A DNA stretch of 64,000 nucleotides, from assembly GCF_018446385.1 (NCBI RefSeq), contig NC_056001.1:11092672-11156671 (forward strand), given 5' to 3'. Shown piece by piece: positions 12,941 to 23,024 of this stretch. The notes beneath the pieces were generated by a model, which saw only the letters and a program-made list of their open reading frames with translations, was not told the origin of the DNA and did no database searches. Position 1 is the stretch's first letter. The number at the start of each line of letters is the position of its first letter. The DNA comes from Zingiber officinale (lineage: Eukaryota; Streptophyta; Magnoliopsida; Zingiberales; Zingiberaceae). The position numbers were made by a program, and so were the translations under genes.

Positions 12941-13877
12941 ATCTCCCACTTATACTAATGACTAAGTCGCCATATCTTCTACCATACATCCGATTCCCAT
13001 TCCTCCACATGCCGATCGAAGCTTTGTGGAAGGGCCTTAGTGAAAGGATCCGAGTTATCCGATGCAATCTTGATGATGACAACTTCTCCTCGCTTCACGA
13101 TATCTCGTATCGGGTGCGTAGCCTATATGTTTACTTGCCTTATGAGCTCGTGGTTCCTTCGAGTTTGCAATCGCATCGCTATTATCACAATAAATTGTGA
13201 TGATTTTGGGCAAACCAGAATCACATCTAAGTCCATTAGAAAGTTCCCGAGCCATACTTCTTCTTTAGCCGCCTCAGAGGCATACTCGCCTTCCATGGTT
13301 GAGTCCGAAACGCATTTCGCTTAACACTCCACCATGAAATGACTCCACCTCCTAAAGTAAACACATAGCTTGATGTAGACTTACTCATATCCCTATCGAT
13401 TGGAAATCAATCTGTAACCCACAGGGAGCAGATATAATCTCTAGTCCTTCTTAGGTACTTCAATATATGCTTTACCGCAGTCCAATGTCCTTGTCCAGGG
13501 TTACTCTGATATCTGCTGACCATGCCCACGGTAAAACAGATATCAGGTCTCGTACATAGCATCGCATACATTAGGCTTCCTACAGCCGAAGCATAAGGAA
13601 CTGCTTTCATGTCCTCTATCTCTTTCGATGTCTTTGGAGACATCTCTTTAGATAGAGCTACTCCATGTCTAAAAGGTAAGAAACCTTTCTTGGAATCCTG
13701 CATGCTAAAACGAGCAAGGATTGTATCTATATATGAAGCTTGGGACAGACACAACATTCTTTTCTTACGATCCCTTATAACTTTGATCCCAAGAATGTGT
13801 GCACAATCTCCTAAGTCCTTCATATCAAATTGTTTGGACAACCATACCCTTACGTCTGATAATACATTGACATTGTT
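12941..13877 (-). pseudogene. Copia RT end and RNase H remnant
   Basis: On the minus strand from about 13874: SDVRVWLSKQFDMKDLGD, then the copia blocks PYASAVGSLMYAMLCTRPD and VKHILKYLRRTRDY, stopping at 13407. A further RNase H block (IYCDNSDAIANSKEP) follows in another frame at 13255-13055. Frameshifts and a missing YVDD upstream show it is inactive. At 13874-13880 it joins directly to gypsy gag sequence in the same orientation, giving a chimeric open frame. Confidence 0.92.
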
Positions 13878-14854
13878 CTGTCCTCCGCAACTAACTCTGG
13901 ACAAAACTGTGCCAACCGGAGGAATTCAGTATTATACTCGGTCACTGAGCGATTATTCTGCCTCAGACTCATAAAATCCTGTCGGCGAGTCATCTGATAG
14001 GACAGTGGAAAGAAACAGCTTTCAAAAGCCTCTCTGAACCTGGTCCATGTGACGTTACGTTCACCAATAATAGAACGCTGAGTAACCCACCAGGCATTAG
14101 CTTCATCCCGTAAATGATATGCAGCCAGCTCTGCTTTCTCCCACTCGGAGCAAGCCATATAGAAGAAAGTCTGCTCCATAGTCTCTATCCATGACAGAGC
14201 CATACTCGGATCGAGATCTCCGCGGAAAAGAGTGAAACGAGTCTTCATCGACTCAGCCAGTGCTGGAATCCTAGCTCGTGCAGCGACCATATCAGTGATC
14301 TGTGTCGGGACGGCTGCAGGAACTAGTGGAAACACTGGAGCTGATACTACAGGTGGTACCGCGGAATAAACCGGAGGAGGAACTCCCGGTGCTGCTGTAT
14401 ATACCGGAGCATAAGCCGTCGGTGGTACTGCCTGGGGGACAAAAGTGGTGGCAGCTGGAGGTACGGTAGGTAATGGTACCGGATATGGAGCAGCTGCTGC
14501 TACTGTAGGCACTGGGGGTACAGGTGCCACTGGTATAGGATACACAGTAGATCCAAGTGGTGGTGGCACTGAATACGCCGTAGGCTGCGATGGAGCAGAT
14601 GTCGGGTACACCAATGGTACCCCTGATGGTACTGTAAACAGTGTAGGAGTGGATACCGTCGGTGTGGCCATAGTAGGTATCTCTACAGGAGCTATCGGGA
14701 TTTGAGAGCCCGATGCTCCCGCTGCATCCTGAGTCTGTCCCTGACTGACAGACTCACTAACAATGGGCATCTCTGGCATATCCAGAGATCCCGTGGTCCT
14801 CTCACGTGGTCGTCCAGCACCACGTCTCGCAGCAATACGAGTAGATCGTCTCAT
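13878..14854 (-). CDS. Gypsy gag, 5' part, truncated by fusion to copia
   Basis: ATG at 14854 on the minus strand opens a frame of about 325 gypsy codons. The N-terminal 60 residues are basic and Ser/Thr-rich (MRRSTRIAARRGAGRPRERT), followed by about 120 residues of Pro/Val/Ala-rich low-complexity sequence. A Retrotrans_gag domain follows (ALSWIETMEQTFFYMACSEW, then WTRFREAFESCFFP, then EYNTEFLRLAQFCPEL). It is the best preserved of three gag copies in the array. The frame enters copia sequence near 13878 and is lost, so no CCHC knuckle, protease or polymerase follows. Confidence 0.88.
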
Positions 14855-15212
14855 ATCTGTTAAATTAAATTACAGATATCAATACCAATATAACAAACAT
14901 AAAATAACAACATACCTATTTGTCGTCTCGAGATGTTCTGTCAGCCCCCAATTTGACCTCAAAATTCAACGATATCACGGACAAATAAATTCAAACGGAA
15001 ATCCAAACATAACCATATCGAAAATCCGATAATGCCCATCGCAAACCCGGCTAACCCAAATATCCTGAATACCAACAATGTATCCGATAAATCTCGTAAC
15101 ACCAAAAGGTGTATCATAATCCGCCTCGATACCAAATAATAAATTGTATCTAAATCCCGAAAATCCAAAATACGAAACAAAAGATCGTAAAACTGCTCCG
15201 ATACCACTAAAT
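14855..15212 (-). mobile_element. Gypsy leader with primer binding site
   Basis: The minus strand reads LTR end GGCGTGACA, then ATTTAG and TGGTATCGGAGC, a slightly mutated initiator-Met tRNA binding site. The equivalent position downstream of the second LTR reads TGGTATCAGAGC exactly. The rest is untranslated leader up to the gag ATG. Confidence 0.85.
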
Positions 15213-17779
15213 TGTCACGCCCTTAAGAGTCCTCGTCCGAGAAAATTTCAAAGATCTCCCCGCATTTATGACAATCAAAATTTTCTACAAGACTAAATAC
15301 TCACCACAGGTGGAATAATAACAAGATGAAAATCAATCACCACGCAGCTTATATATATATTCATCCTCGACACAACCACGCAAGAATAATACTCGACTGA
15401 AATCAACCCTACTCAACTACACTCAGAAGCCCAACCGATTTTTCTTACCTCTTCTCATGCATGTAGTAGAGTAAATCCAAATCATAACGAAAAGTTCATC
15501 CAACTGAAAGATTCCATACAATATCCATATGTAAGTCCAAAACAAAACTAAAATAAAGTCCGACAGGCTTAAAAGCTAAAATGAAACAAGAACCAAAGAA
15601 TGTGAGAAGACCAGGGACCAGGCAACACTAATACTAATTCCTTAGGTTTTAATGCTTCCAGTACTTTTGCGACTATAATTCCTTTAAGATAAGGATTAAT
15701 AGGGTTTCCCCTACCAAACCATAAAGATAAAGGTAATCGCAGGTATGACAAAGACCTATCTGAGCAGACTAATAATCGTTTCCATCGCAAAGACAGTGAT
15801 GGCGAACGAAGCCTAGCTCGGACTCTAAAGCCTGCGCCAGCAAGCCGGATTAAGGAGTCTCGCTTTAAGTGAGACTTCTCCGCTAGCTGACACATGCCAA
15901 GAAAGGTTGAGGAAGCCAGTACTGCTTTCGCAGAGACAGGTGTAAGGTTCGTTTGAACCTTATTAACCCAAAACTGCTTAGCAAACTCCGGAGCACCTAC
16001 TTTTGAATCAATTGACTTAGACTCAGATATAGATACTCCAAGCATAGTCAGTAGTTCTTTATACCTTCGGGCAACCTTCCTATCGGCGATGACTATGTCA
16101 TCACCCAATAGGATCAACGGAGCACCGGAAGAGTCAGACTGACGTGCTACCACGCTGTATCACGCTACCCATGAGCGTCACAACGGAGCACCGAACAGTG
16201 ATGAAACTGGCAATGTGCTCGACAATAATGGAGCAATCTATCGCACAGCATGCGATCATGCAAATGGTGTAATGTCACTAAGCATGGTAATATACTAATC
16301 CAACCTCTGGACATATCATAATGTGCACGAAAGCTTAATAGATCAAATCAAGACATACTGATCAAAAAGGTATCAAACCTAGGTCCTGAACATGTGAAAC
16401 ATGGTTATATCACTACCCATGAGCATGATAAATCAGGTGCAAGATCAATAAGAGATGCAATCAAACAACCAATCAAACAGGTAACATGTATTGGGCAGTG
16501 ATTAACCGAAACAAATATGCAACACAATTAATGCAACATATTATTTTCATTACTAAGCATATCAAAGATAATAAGTCAAAAGTACTCGCCTCCAATAGGA
16601 AAATTCCAAATCTGACTCCGAGATACCCGTCTCGCGTCAAAGTCCTATGTCACCAATATATATACATTTTTATTTAGCTACACTCATATAAATAGCTAAA
16701 TAAAAATCTCTAACACTAAATTAGGGCAAAACCCTAATCATATAGCATTAATCCTACCAAAATTAAATCCAACAATTAACTAGGGTTAATTGCCTTTAAC
16801 CCTAATCATAACATTAGATTAAAAATCTAAGTTAATCCAATCTACCCATTTCCAACAGCTTTAAATCTCCAATCAACAGTATCAATAATGGAGACAACAC
16901 ACACACTGCACGATTTAAATTCCAAATCAAAATCACCAATCGGTAGTTCTAATTGACATTTGAACAAACAGGTATCATGCAGCGTTTGAAGCATTCATAT
17001 TCCGAAAGAATTACCTCTTCTGTGGCAGCAAACAACACAGAGGTTAGGTGGCTGTGGCGGCGAGAACTAGGGTAGATGGTAAATTGTCGACGCTTGGCCG
17101 AGGAGGAGCGACACCCAGCAATCTCTTGCTCCGAATCGATGTCTTCTCTGTGGAGAAGACCAAGCACAAGGGAGATAAGCAAAAAGGGTAGAAAAGCAAG
17201 GATAGGGTTCAAACAACCTACCTCAGTTGCCTACCCACCCTCTCCGCGGCGATGATCTAGGGCACCGGCGACGGCTCGGTCAGTGGTGGTGACAGTGGCG
17301 CTAGGGCCCGGATCTGGTGGCCGGCGCTGGAAACTCCACAGCGAAGGGCGACGATGGCTAGGGCAATGGGTGCGGCGGTGCTACTCGGGTCGACGGCGTG
17401 CTGCAGACTTAGTTTCGTGCGGAATAAAACTCGGGAGAGAAGAGGAAGAGGAAGTGGGTGGCGGCGAGGAAGAAACCGCCGGACCGGCGGTTAGGGCAAG
17501 GGAGGAGGAAGGTGTCGGGCTTGCGGGAGTTCTCGGCGTCGGGTGCACGGGGAAAGAAGCGGAGGAAATAAAGAAAAAAAGAGAAAACAAAATAAAAAGA
17601 AAAAGGAATTTAAGAAATAAACATTTCCTCGCTTAAATGGGGTAGCCCAAACAGGCTTTTCCGAACCCCGTTTTTGTCCCCGTTAACTCGTCCGTACGAG
17701 CTCCGAAAAATTCCCGAAAAATGTCCAAAAATTCCGGAAAATTCCCTTATTAATATTCGTCTATTTCCGGTATTTTACA
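15213..17779 (-). mobile_element. Gypsy LTR 1 (2567 bp) carrying a mitovirus fragment
   Basis: On the minus strand it runs TGTAAAATACCGG to GGCGTGACA. It is preceded by a GTGGGGGAGAA polypurine tract (17780-17790) and integrase, and followed by a primer binding site and gag, so the same LTR serves as 3' LTR of one element and 5' LTR of the next. The segment 15626-16108 is mitovirus-derived and stands in place of about 550 bp of LTR sequence present in LTR 3. GC-rich open frames near 17283-17636 are LTR composition, not genes. Confidence 0.92.
15626..16108 (-). pseudogene. Endogenous mitovirus RNA-dependent RNA polymerase fragment (copy 1)
   Basis: In the LTR sense direction the frame 16153-15569 contains the polymerase motif C (GDD) at its start, followed by the conserved downstream region of mitovirus polymerases: a KS block, EFAK, PVSAKAVL, and RLAGAGFRVRARL. 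Mitoviruses are capsidless RNA viruses of mitochondria encoding only this enzyme; DNA copies occur in plant mitochondrial and nuclear genomes. Only the part from motif C onward is present; everything N-terminal is missing, and the 3' side ends near 15626 where LTR sequence resumes. The fragment cannot make a working polymerase. Its 444-bp core (15626-16069) appears identical to the copy in LTR 2. Confidence 0.88.
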
Positions 17780-19177
17780 TTCTCCCCCACTAATAAAAAT
17801 TTGGTCCCCAAATTTCGTTATCTACCATCAGTAAGTACTAACAACAGATATAAAGTATAAATGCTGAACGGTAAACTAAATCACATACCTTAAGTGAAAA
17901 GATGGGGATATCGAGCTCGGATAGTGTCCTCGAGCTCCCAAGTAGCCTCCTCGTCCGAATGATGCTGCCATCCGACTTTAACCTGTCGGATAGTCTTGTT
18001 CCGCAACTGACGCTCTTTCCGGTCGAGAATCCGTACCGGAACCTCCTCATATGTAATGTCAGGCTGAACTGGAACTGGAATATCTGCCAGCACATGTGTC
18101 GGATCAGGCACGTATCTCCTTAGCATCGATACGTGAAATACATCGTGAACGCCTGACAGGGACGGTGGTAGCAGCTACCGCTCCGATCCTCTCCAAGATC
18201 TCGAAAGGACCAATGTACCGCGGAGCTAGCTTACCTCTGAGGCCAAATCTCTTCACCCCTTTCGTGGGTGAAACTCGTAGAAATACATGGTCGCCAACAG
18301 AGAACTCTAGTGGTCTGCGTCTCCGATCAGCATAACTCTTCTGACGATCCTGCGCCTCTGACATCCTCCGTCTGATAGTACGGACCAACTCTGCATCCTG
18401 CTGAACTCTATGAGGTCCCAACAACTGAGCCTCTCCAACCTCATCCCAAAGGACGGGTGTCCGACAAGGTCTACCATACAACGCCTCAAACGCGTTATCC
18501 GGATACGAATGGAAGCCGCTGTCAGTAGGCAACTCTACCAACTACATGGTCCTCCCAACTCGCCTCCGGCAATAACGCAGTCCTCGAAGTCTGAATGGTC
18601 CGCTCGACCGCCCATCTGTCTCGCTGGAAGGAAAGTCAGATCGAATCGATGTGCCCAAGGCCCGCTTTGATTTCATGCTGTAAACGAGACGTAAACCGTG
18701 GATCTCTATCCGAAATAATACTCAACGAACACCATGTAGTCCGATAATCTCTCGACAATACATTAATCGTATCCAGGATCGCCTCCGATCGCTAGTGCGC
18801 CGATTTGGTTAATCGATCAACGATAACCCAAAATGCCACCTCTTGTGTCCCTGCAACCCTACCACAAGTCCATGGAAATGTGATCCCACTTCCACTCAGA
18901 ATAGGAATCATCAAGTAAATCTCAGGTCTCTCGGTGTTCAAATTTCACCACGATGCTGACACACAAGACATCTAGCTACGAAATCTGCGATGTCTTTCTT
19001 CATGCCGTTCCACCAAGAGGAACGCCTCAAGTCTCGATACATACGGGTCCCACCTGGATGGATCGCAAATCGAGAACGGTGTGCCTCCTGTAATAGCTCC
19101 CGTAAGACCGGATGAGACCGAGGTACGATAACCGCCTCTAAGTATATGATACCCTCCTCGTCCCGTAAACTCGGCAC
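17780..19177 (-). pseudogene. Gypsy integrase with chromodomain-like tail (element A)
   Basis: From 19177 down: an HHCC zinc-binding part (HPGGTRMYRDLRRSSWWNGM then CLVCQ), a gap with frame breaks, then at 18541-18104 the integrase C-terminal part (DNAFEALYGRPCRTPVLWDE, then PRYIGPFEIL), and at 18126-17890 a chromodomain-like end (KVGWQHHSDEEATWELED) with a stop at 17890-17892. The order and the terminal chromodomain mark a Ty3/gypsy chromovirus (Tekay/Del-like by gag and tail). Several frameshifts make it inactive. Confidence 0.88.
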
Positions 19178-20200
19178 CGCCTAAGCTATCTCGATCGCTA
19201 ATAAACCGCAAATGCCGATCATCGGCTCAAGGCCTGGATCCTCGCCCGGATCGACGATCAGCAACCATGGTAACCAGAATACCCCTCGCTTGGTCCCTCG
19301 CTTCTCAAGATCTAACTCAGAAACTCAATCAAGTCCAGAAGTCCGGCAAGCTAAAGTCCTCCTCGACTTCCGAAAGATCGCAACCACACATTAGCTTTCC
19401 TCGGTGGAAGCACGGTACAATCGTAGTCCTTCAGTGAACTCCATCCATCTCTCCGCCGGAGATTAAGTTCTTCTAGTGAAAATGTATTCAGACTCAGATC
19501 TGAGAATCAAATGATACCAGAGTAAATGATGACGTAAAGCTTCAAAGCAAAGATGATGGCAGCTAACTCCAAGTCACGAATCGGGTAGTCTTCTCATGCT
19601 CCTTCACCGACGCCAAGCATAAGAGACTACCGCCGCATCGTATCCGCCCAAACCTCAGAGACGCCATGGCTGTAGAGTACAAATCCATCCTCTCCGTAAA
19701 ACCAAACCGAGCCGACACTAACTCGCCAACCGAAGTCGGTCTCGCAATCTGGACCATATTTAACTTCACGCCTTTCCGAGACCGGCATAGCAACACGAGA
19801 GAAGCCCTCGGACAAAACGTCGATAATATCCGCCAATCCTAGAAAATCATGATCTCTCGAATCGACTTTACCGCTTCCCAACCCAGAATAACAATTTCGA
19901 TCTTCGAGGATCAATCAAATACCTCCGCTAGAAACCATTAAACCAAGAAAACCAATCAAGATAAACTTAGAATGCACACTTGTCGAACTTCGCATACTGA
20001 TGCCGCCTAAGAATCTCCAAGATCAGGCGAAGATGTATGCTCCTCCTAACGAGAGTGTAGACCAATATGTCATCAATGAAAACGATAACAAACCTATCCA
20101 GATACCTTAAATATGCGTTCATCAAGTCCATAAACATCGGGCTGGAGCATAAAGCCCGAACTCGACAATCTTTAAACCCTTTAAACCCCAAAAATGTTTA
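19178..20200 (-). pseudogene. Gypsy RT/RNase H remnant (element A)
   Basis: The minus strand contains the RT palm block [12 protein letters not shown] (about 20095-20060) with the preceding PMFMDLMN motif, then heavily broken RNase H sequence to 19178. Compared with the equivalent region at about 27000-27970 in element B, both are full of small indels at different places. Upstream RT sequence is missing and replaced by the laccase fragment starting near 20201. Confidence 0.8.
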
Positions 20201-20552
20201 GATACGTTCAAGTTGGAGGTGGAGGCAGGGAAAACGTACATGCTCCGCCTCATCAACGCCGCTGTCAACGACGAGCTCTTCTTCAGCGTCGCAGACAACA
20301 ATCTCACCGTCGTCGATGTCGACGGCGTCTATGTCAAGCCCTTCGACGCCGACATCATCCTCAACTCAACCGGCCAAACGACCAACCTCCTCCTCCGCAC
20401 CATTCGGAGCCATTCCATAGCCACCTTCGTCATGTAGGCCCGGCCTTACTCCACCGTCTTCCGAGGCACATACGACAACACCACCGTCGCCGGTGTGCTC
20501 AAGTACGAGTTCCGAACTGCCGCCTTCCACAACCCTGACAACCGTGGACAAG
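20201..20552 (+). pseudogene. Laccase exon fragment captured in gypsy element A, antisense to it
   Basis: The plus strand reads [20 protein letters not shown], then [20 protein letters not shown], then a GQTTNLLL block, a typical plant laccase (multicopper oxidase, domain 2) core; a TAG at 20435-20437 stands where laccases have Ala in MAARPY, and ARPYSTVFRGTYDNTTVAGV and LKYEF follow in the same frame. Laccases oxidise monolignols in the cell wall. Only about 117 codons are present, with no copper-ligand HXH motif and no start, so it is not a gene. It is GC-rich, unlike the flanks, and replaces about 520 bp of RT-coding sequence present in element B. Confidence 0.88.
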
Positions 20553-22642
20553 AACGTGCCTCGAATCTAACTGTGCGAATAATCGAGATGTTGCCTCCGA
20601 TGTTGAAACTCCACTTAGGTTGGTTCGAGGCCGGAAGGTGACCACCCCTCGTCATGGCAATCAACCTTAGCATGATAAACCGACAACCAATCCATGCTGG
20701 TATGACATCAAACTCACCATCTCCAATACTAGAAGATCTACCAAGTATCATGTTGCCAAAGTCTAACGGCAACCGATCTCCTGGTGACGCTTCAAAGTAT
20801 CAATGACAGTAGGGAGACAATCACGCTCCTAAAAGAGGTAATCTACCAATCTCCCGCATAAAGGTACCGATATAAAAAGAATGCTAACTACAAAGATCAA
20901 TCAAAATATCGCTAAAGAATGCATAAATGGAAATCGTATCGCTGAAAACGGATCCGTTTTTTTTACCACCGAGCATCCTCTCGTAATCGCATGAACACCC
21001 GGTCGGAGGAGGAGGTGGTAACATCGCACGGCTGTGGCTGGTAAGTCGCCGCCACCGAGGCGCCGCTCGACTATGTGCTGACATAAGAGAGGATGGGATC
21101 GAGCCGCGGGTACCGGTCGACCGAGTCGACATCGCCTCGAGCCTGGATAATATGGTCCCGAGCAAAACTGGGTGCTACAAGCACCGAGTACCCTGCCCAA
21201 GCATGCCAAATGCCGCCGCGGGAGGAGCCGCCGACGCTGTGAGGGTGTGAATCTCCGCCCTCCTCGCCGACACCGACCACTAGACCGCCCCTCCGCTCGA
21301 CCTCCCGGGTTGCTGAGCCTTCACCGACAATCCCTGCTCAGGCCTGTGCAGCTTGCAAAAGCAAACCGACTGCCCAGAGTGCAAGTCATGATGTGGTCTC
21401 GAACCACCTAAACATCAGAGATCACAGGACTGCTTCCGATCTCGCCGAGGAGACCGAAACGCCCCGAGGAAAATCGTCCCGACTTCGAGGCCTACGAAAC
21501 CCCTTAAGAATCGACCGATCGTCATGATTTGCCTCGATGCTGTCCGCCGCCAGGTTCCGCCGGACCGCCCCGGCTGTCCGACCTGTGACGCTTTTTCCGT
21601 CCGGATATGTTGCCCGGCCGAGCACCCCAATCATCAAAGCTCGATTCAATGCATCAGTAAGATGTAACCTAATCCTGCAAGTTGCATATGCGTAACCGCC
21701 CAATCCTCGAGGAAATTGATTATGCGAGTTCTGGCCTCCAACTAACTCGACAAACTGTACAACCGGAGGAATTCAGATTATACTCGGTCATTTCCAGCGA
21801 TTATTCGCCTCGCACTCATAAACTCGCTCACAGCCATCCGATACATTAAATGGAAAGAAGTGCTCAAAGCCTCTCGAACTGGTCCATGTGACGCTCACCA
21901 ATAATTTCGAGTAACCCAATGCATTAGCTCATCCCAGAACGATATAAAACAATGCTTTCTCCCACTTTGAGCAAGCCATAGAAGAAAGTCCGCCCATAGT
22001 CTCTATCCATGACAGAGCCATACTCTGGATCGAGATCTCATGGAAAGAGTGAAACGAGTCTTCATCGACTCGCCCAAGGCCGAATCCTAGCTCGCAGCCA
22101 CCATATGCTGATCCGCGGGACTACCGCAGAACTAGTGGAAACACCGGAGTCGATACTACTGTGGTACCACTAATAAACCGGAGGAGGAACCCCCGTACGT
22201 ATACCTGAGCATAAGCCGCTTCAGTGGTACCGCCTGGGGACAAAAGTGGTGGTACCGGAGGTACTAGGTAATGGTACGGAGTACGAGAGCGCCATCAGAG
22301 GCAATCGGGGTAAAAAGCACCGGTATAGGATACAATGTAGATCCAAGTGGTGGTGGCACCGAATACGTGAGGCTGCGATGGAGCAGATGTCGGGTACACC
22401 AATGGTACCCCTGATGGTACTGTAAACAGTGTAGGAGTGGATACCGTCGGTGTGGCCATAGTAGGTATCTCTACAGGAGCTATCGGGATTTGAGAGCCCG
22501 ATGCTCCCGCTGCATCCTGAGTCTGTCCCTGACTGACAGACTCACTAACAATGGGCATCTCTGGCATATCCAGAGATCCCGTGGTCCTCTCACGTGGTCG
22601 TCCAGCACCACGTCTCGCAGCAATACGAGTAGATCGTCTCAT
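20553..22642 (-). pseudogene. Gypsy gag and protease region of element A, heavily broken
   Basis: Gag starts with ATG at 22642. The first ~95 codons match the gag at 14854 exactly or nearly so, then frames break from about 22345 downwards although nucleotide similarity continues. The Retrotrans_gag part, zinc knuckle region (about 21340-21390) and aspartic protease region (GMDW-like block near 20690-20710) can be followed only by nucleotide comparison with element B (28480-30555). Differences cluster at CTG/CAG sites (see findings). Confidence 0.8.
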
Positions 22643-23024
22643 ATCTGTTAAATTAAATTACAGATATCAATACCAATATAACAAACATAAAATAACAACA
22701 TACCTATTTGCTGTCTGGAGATGTTCCGTCGCTGTCCAGTCCCCAATTTGACCTCAAAATTCCGAACGTACATATCGCCGGAAATTCAAACTAAATCCGA
22801 AACATAACCATATCGAAAATCCGATAATGCCCAGTTTGACTCGCAAACCTGGCTAACCCAAATATCCTGAATACCAACAACAGGTATCTGATAAATCTCC
22901 AGAACACCAAAAGCAGGTATCATAACCCGCTCTGATACCAAATAATAAATTGGTATCAGCTAAATCCCGAAAATCCAAAATACGAAACAAAAGATCGCAA
23001 AACTGTGCTCTGATACCACTAAAT
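22643..23024 (-). mobile_element. Gypsy leader and primer binding site of element A
   Basis: The minus strand has the exact site TGGTATCAGAGCACAG just inside LTR 2, complementary to initiator-Met tRNA, then about 360 bp of untranslated leader up to the gag ATG at 22642. Similar to 14855-15212 and 30556-30907. Confidence 0.88.

Noticed and set aside
14445-14705. Plus-strand Gly/Thr/Val-rich frame
   Set aside because: Exact antisense of the Pro/Ala/Val-rich gag tract on the minus strand; low-complexity complement, no independent support.
17283-17636. GC-rich 117-codon frame in LTR 1 (also 25087-25402 in LTR 2)
   Set aside because: It lies inside the gypsy LTR, has no start context or domain, is replaced by another sequence in LTR 3, and reflects composition only.
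20213-20437. Working laccase gene
   Set aside because: Only an internal fragment with an in-frame stop, no copper-binding HXH motifs, no start or signal peptide, and flanked on both sides by gypsy sequence.
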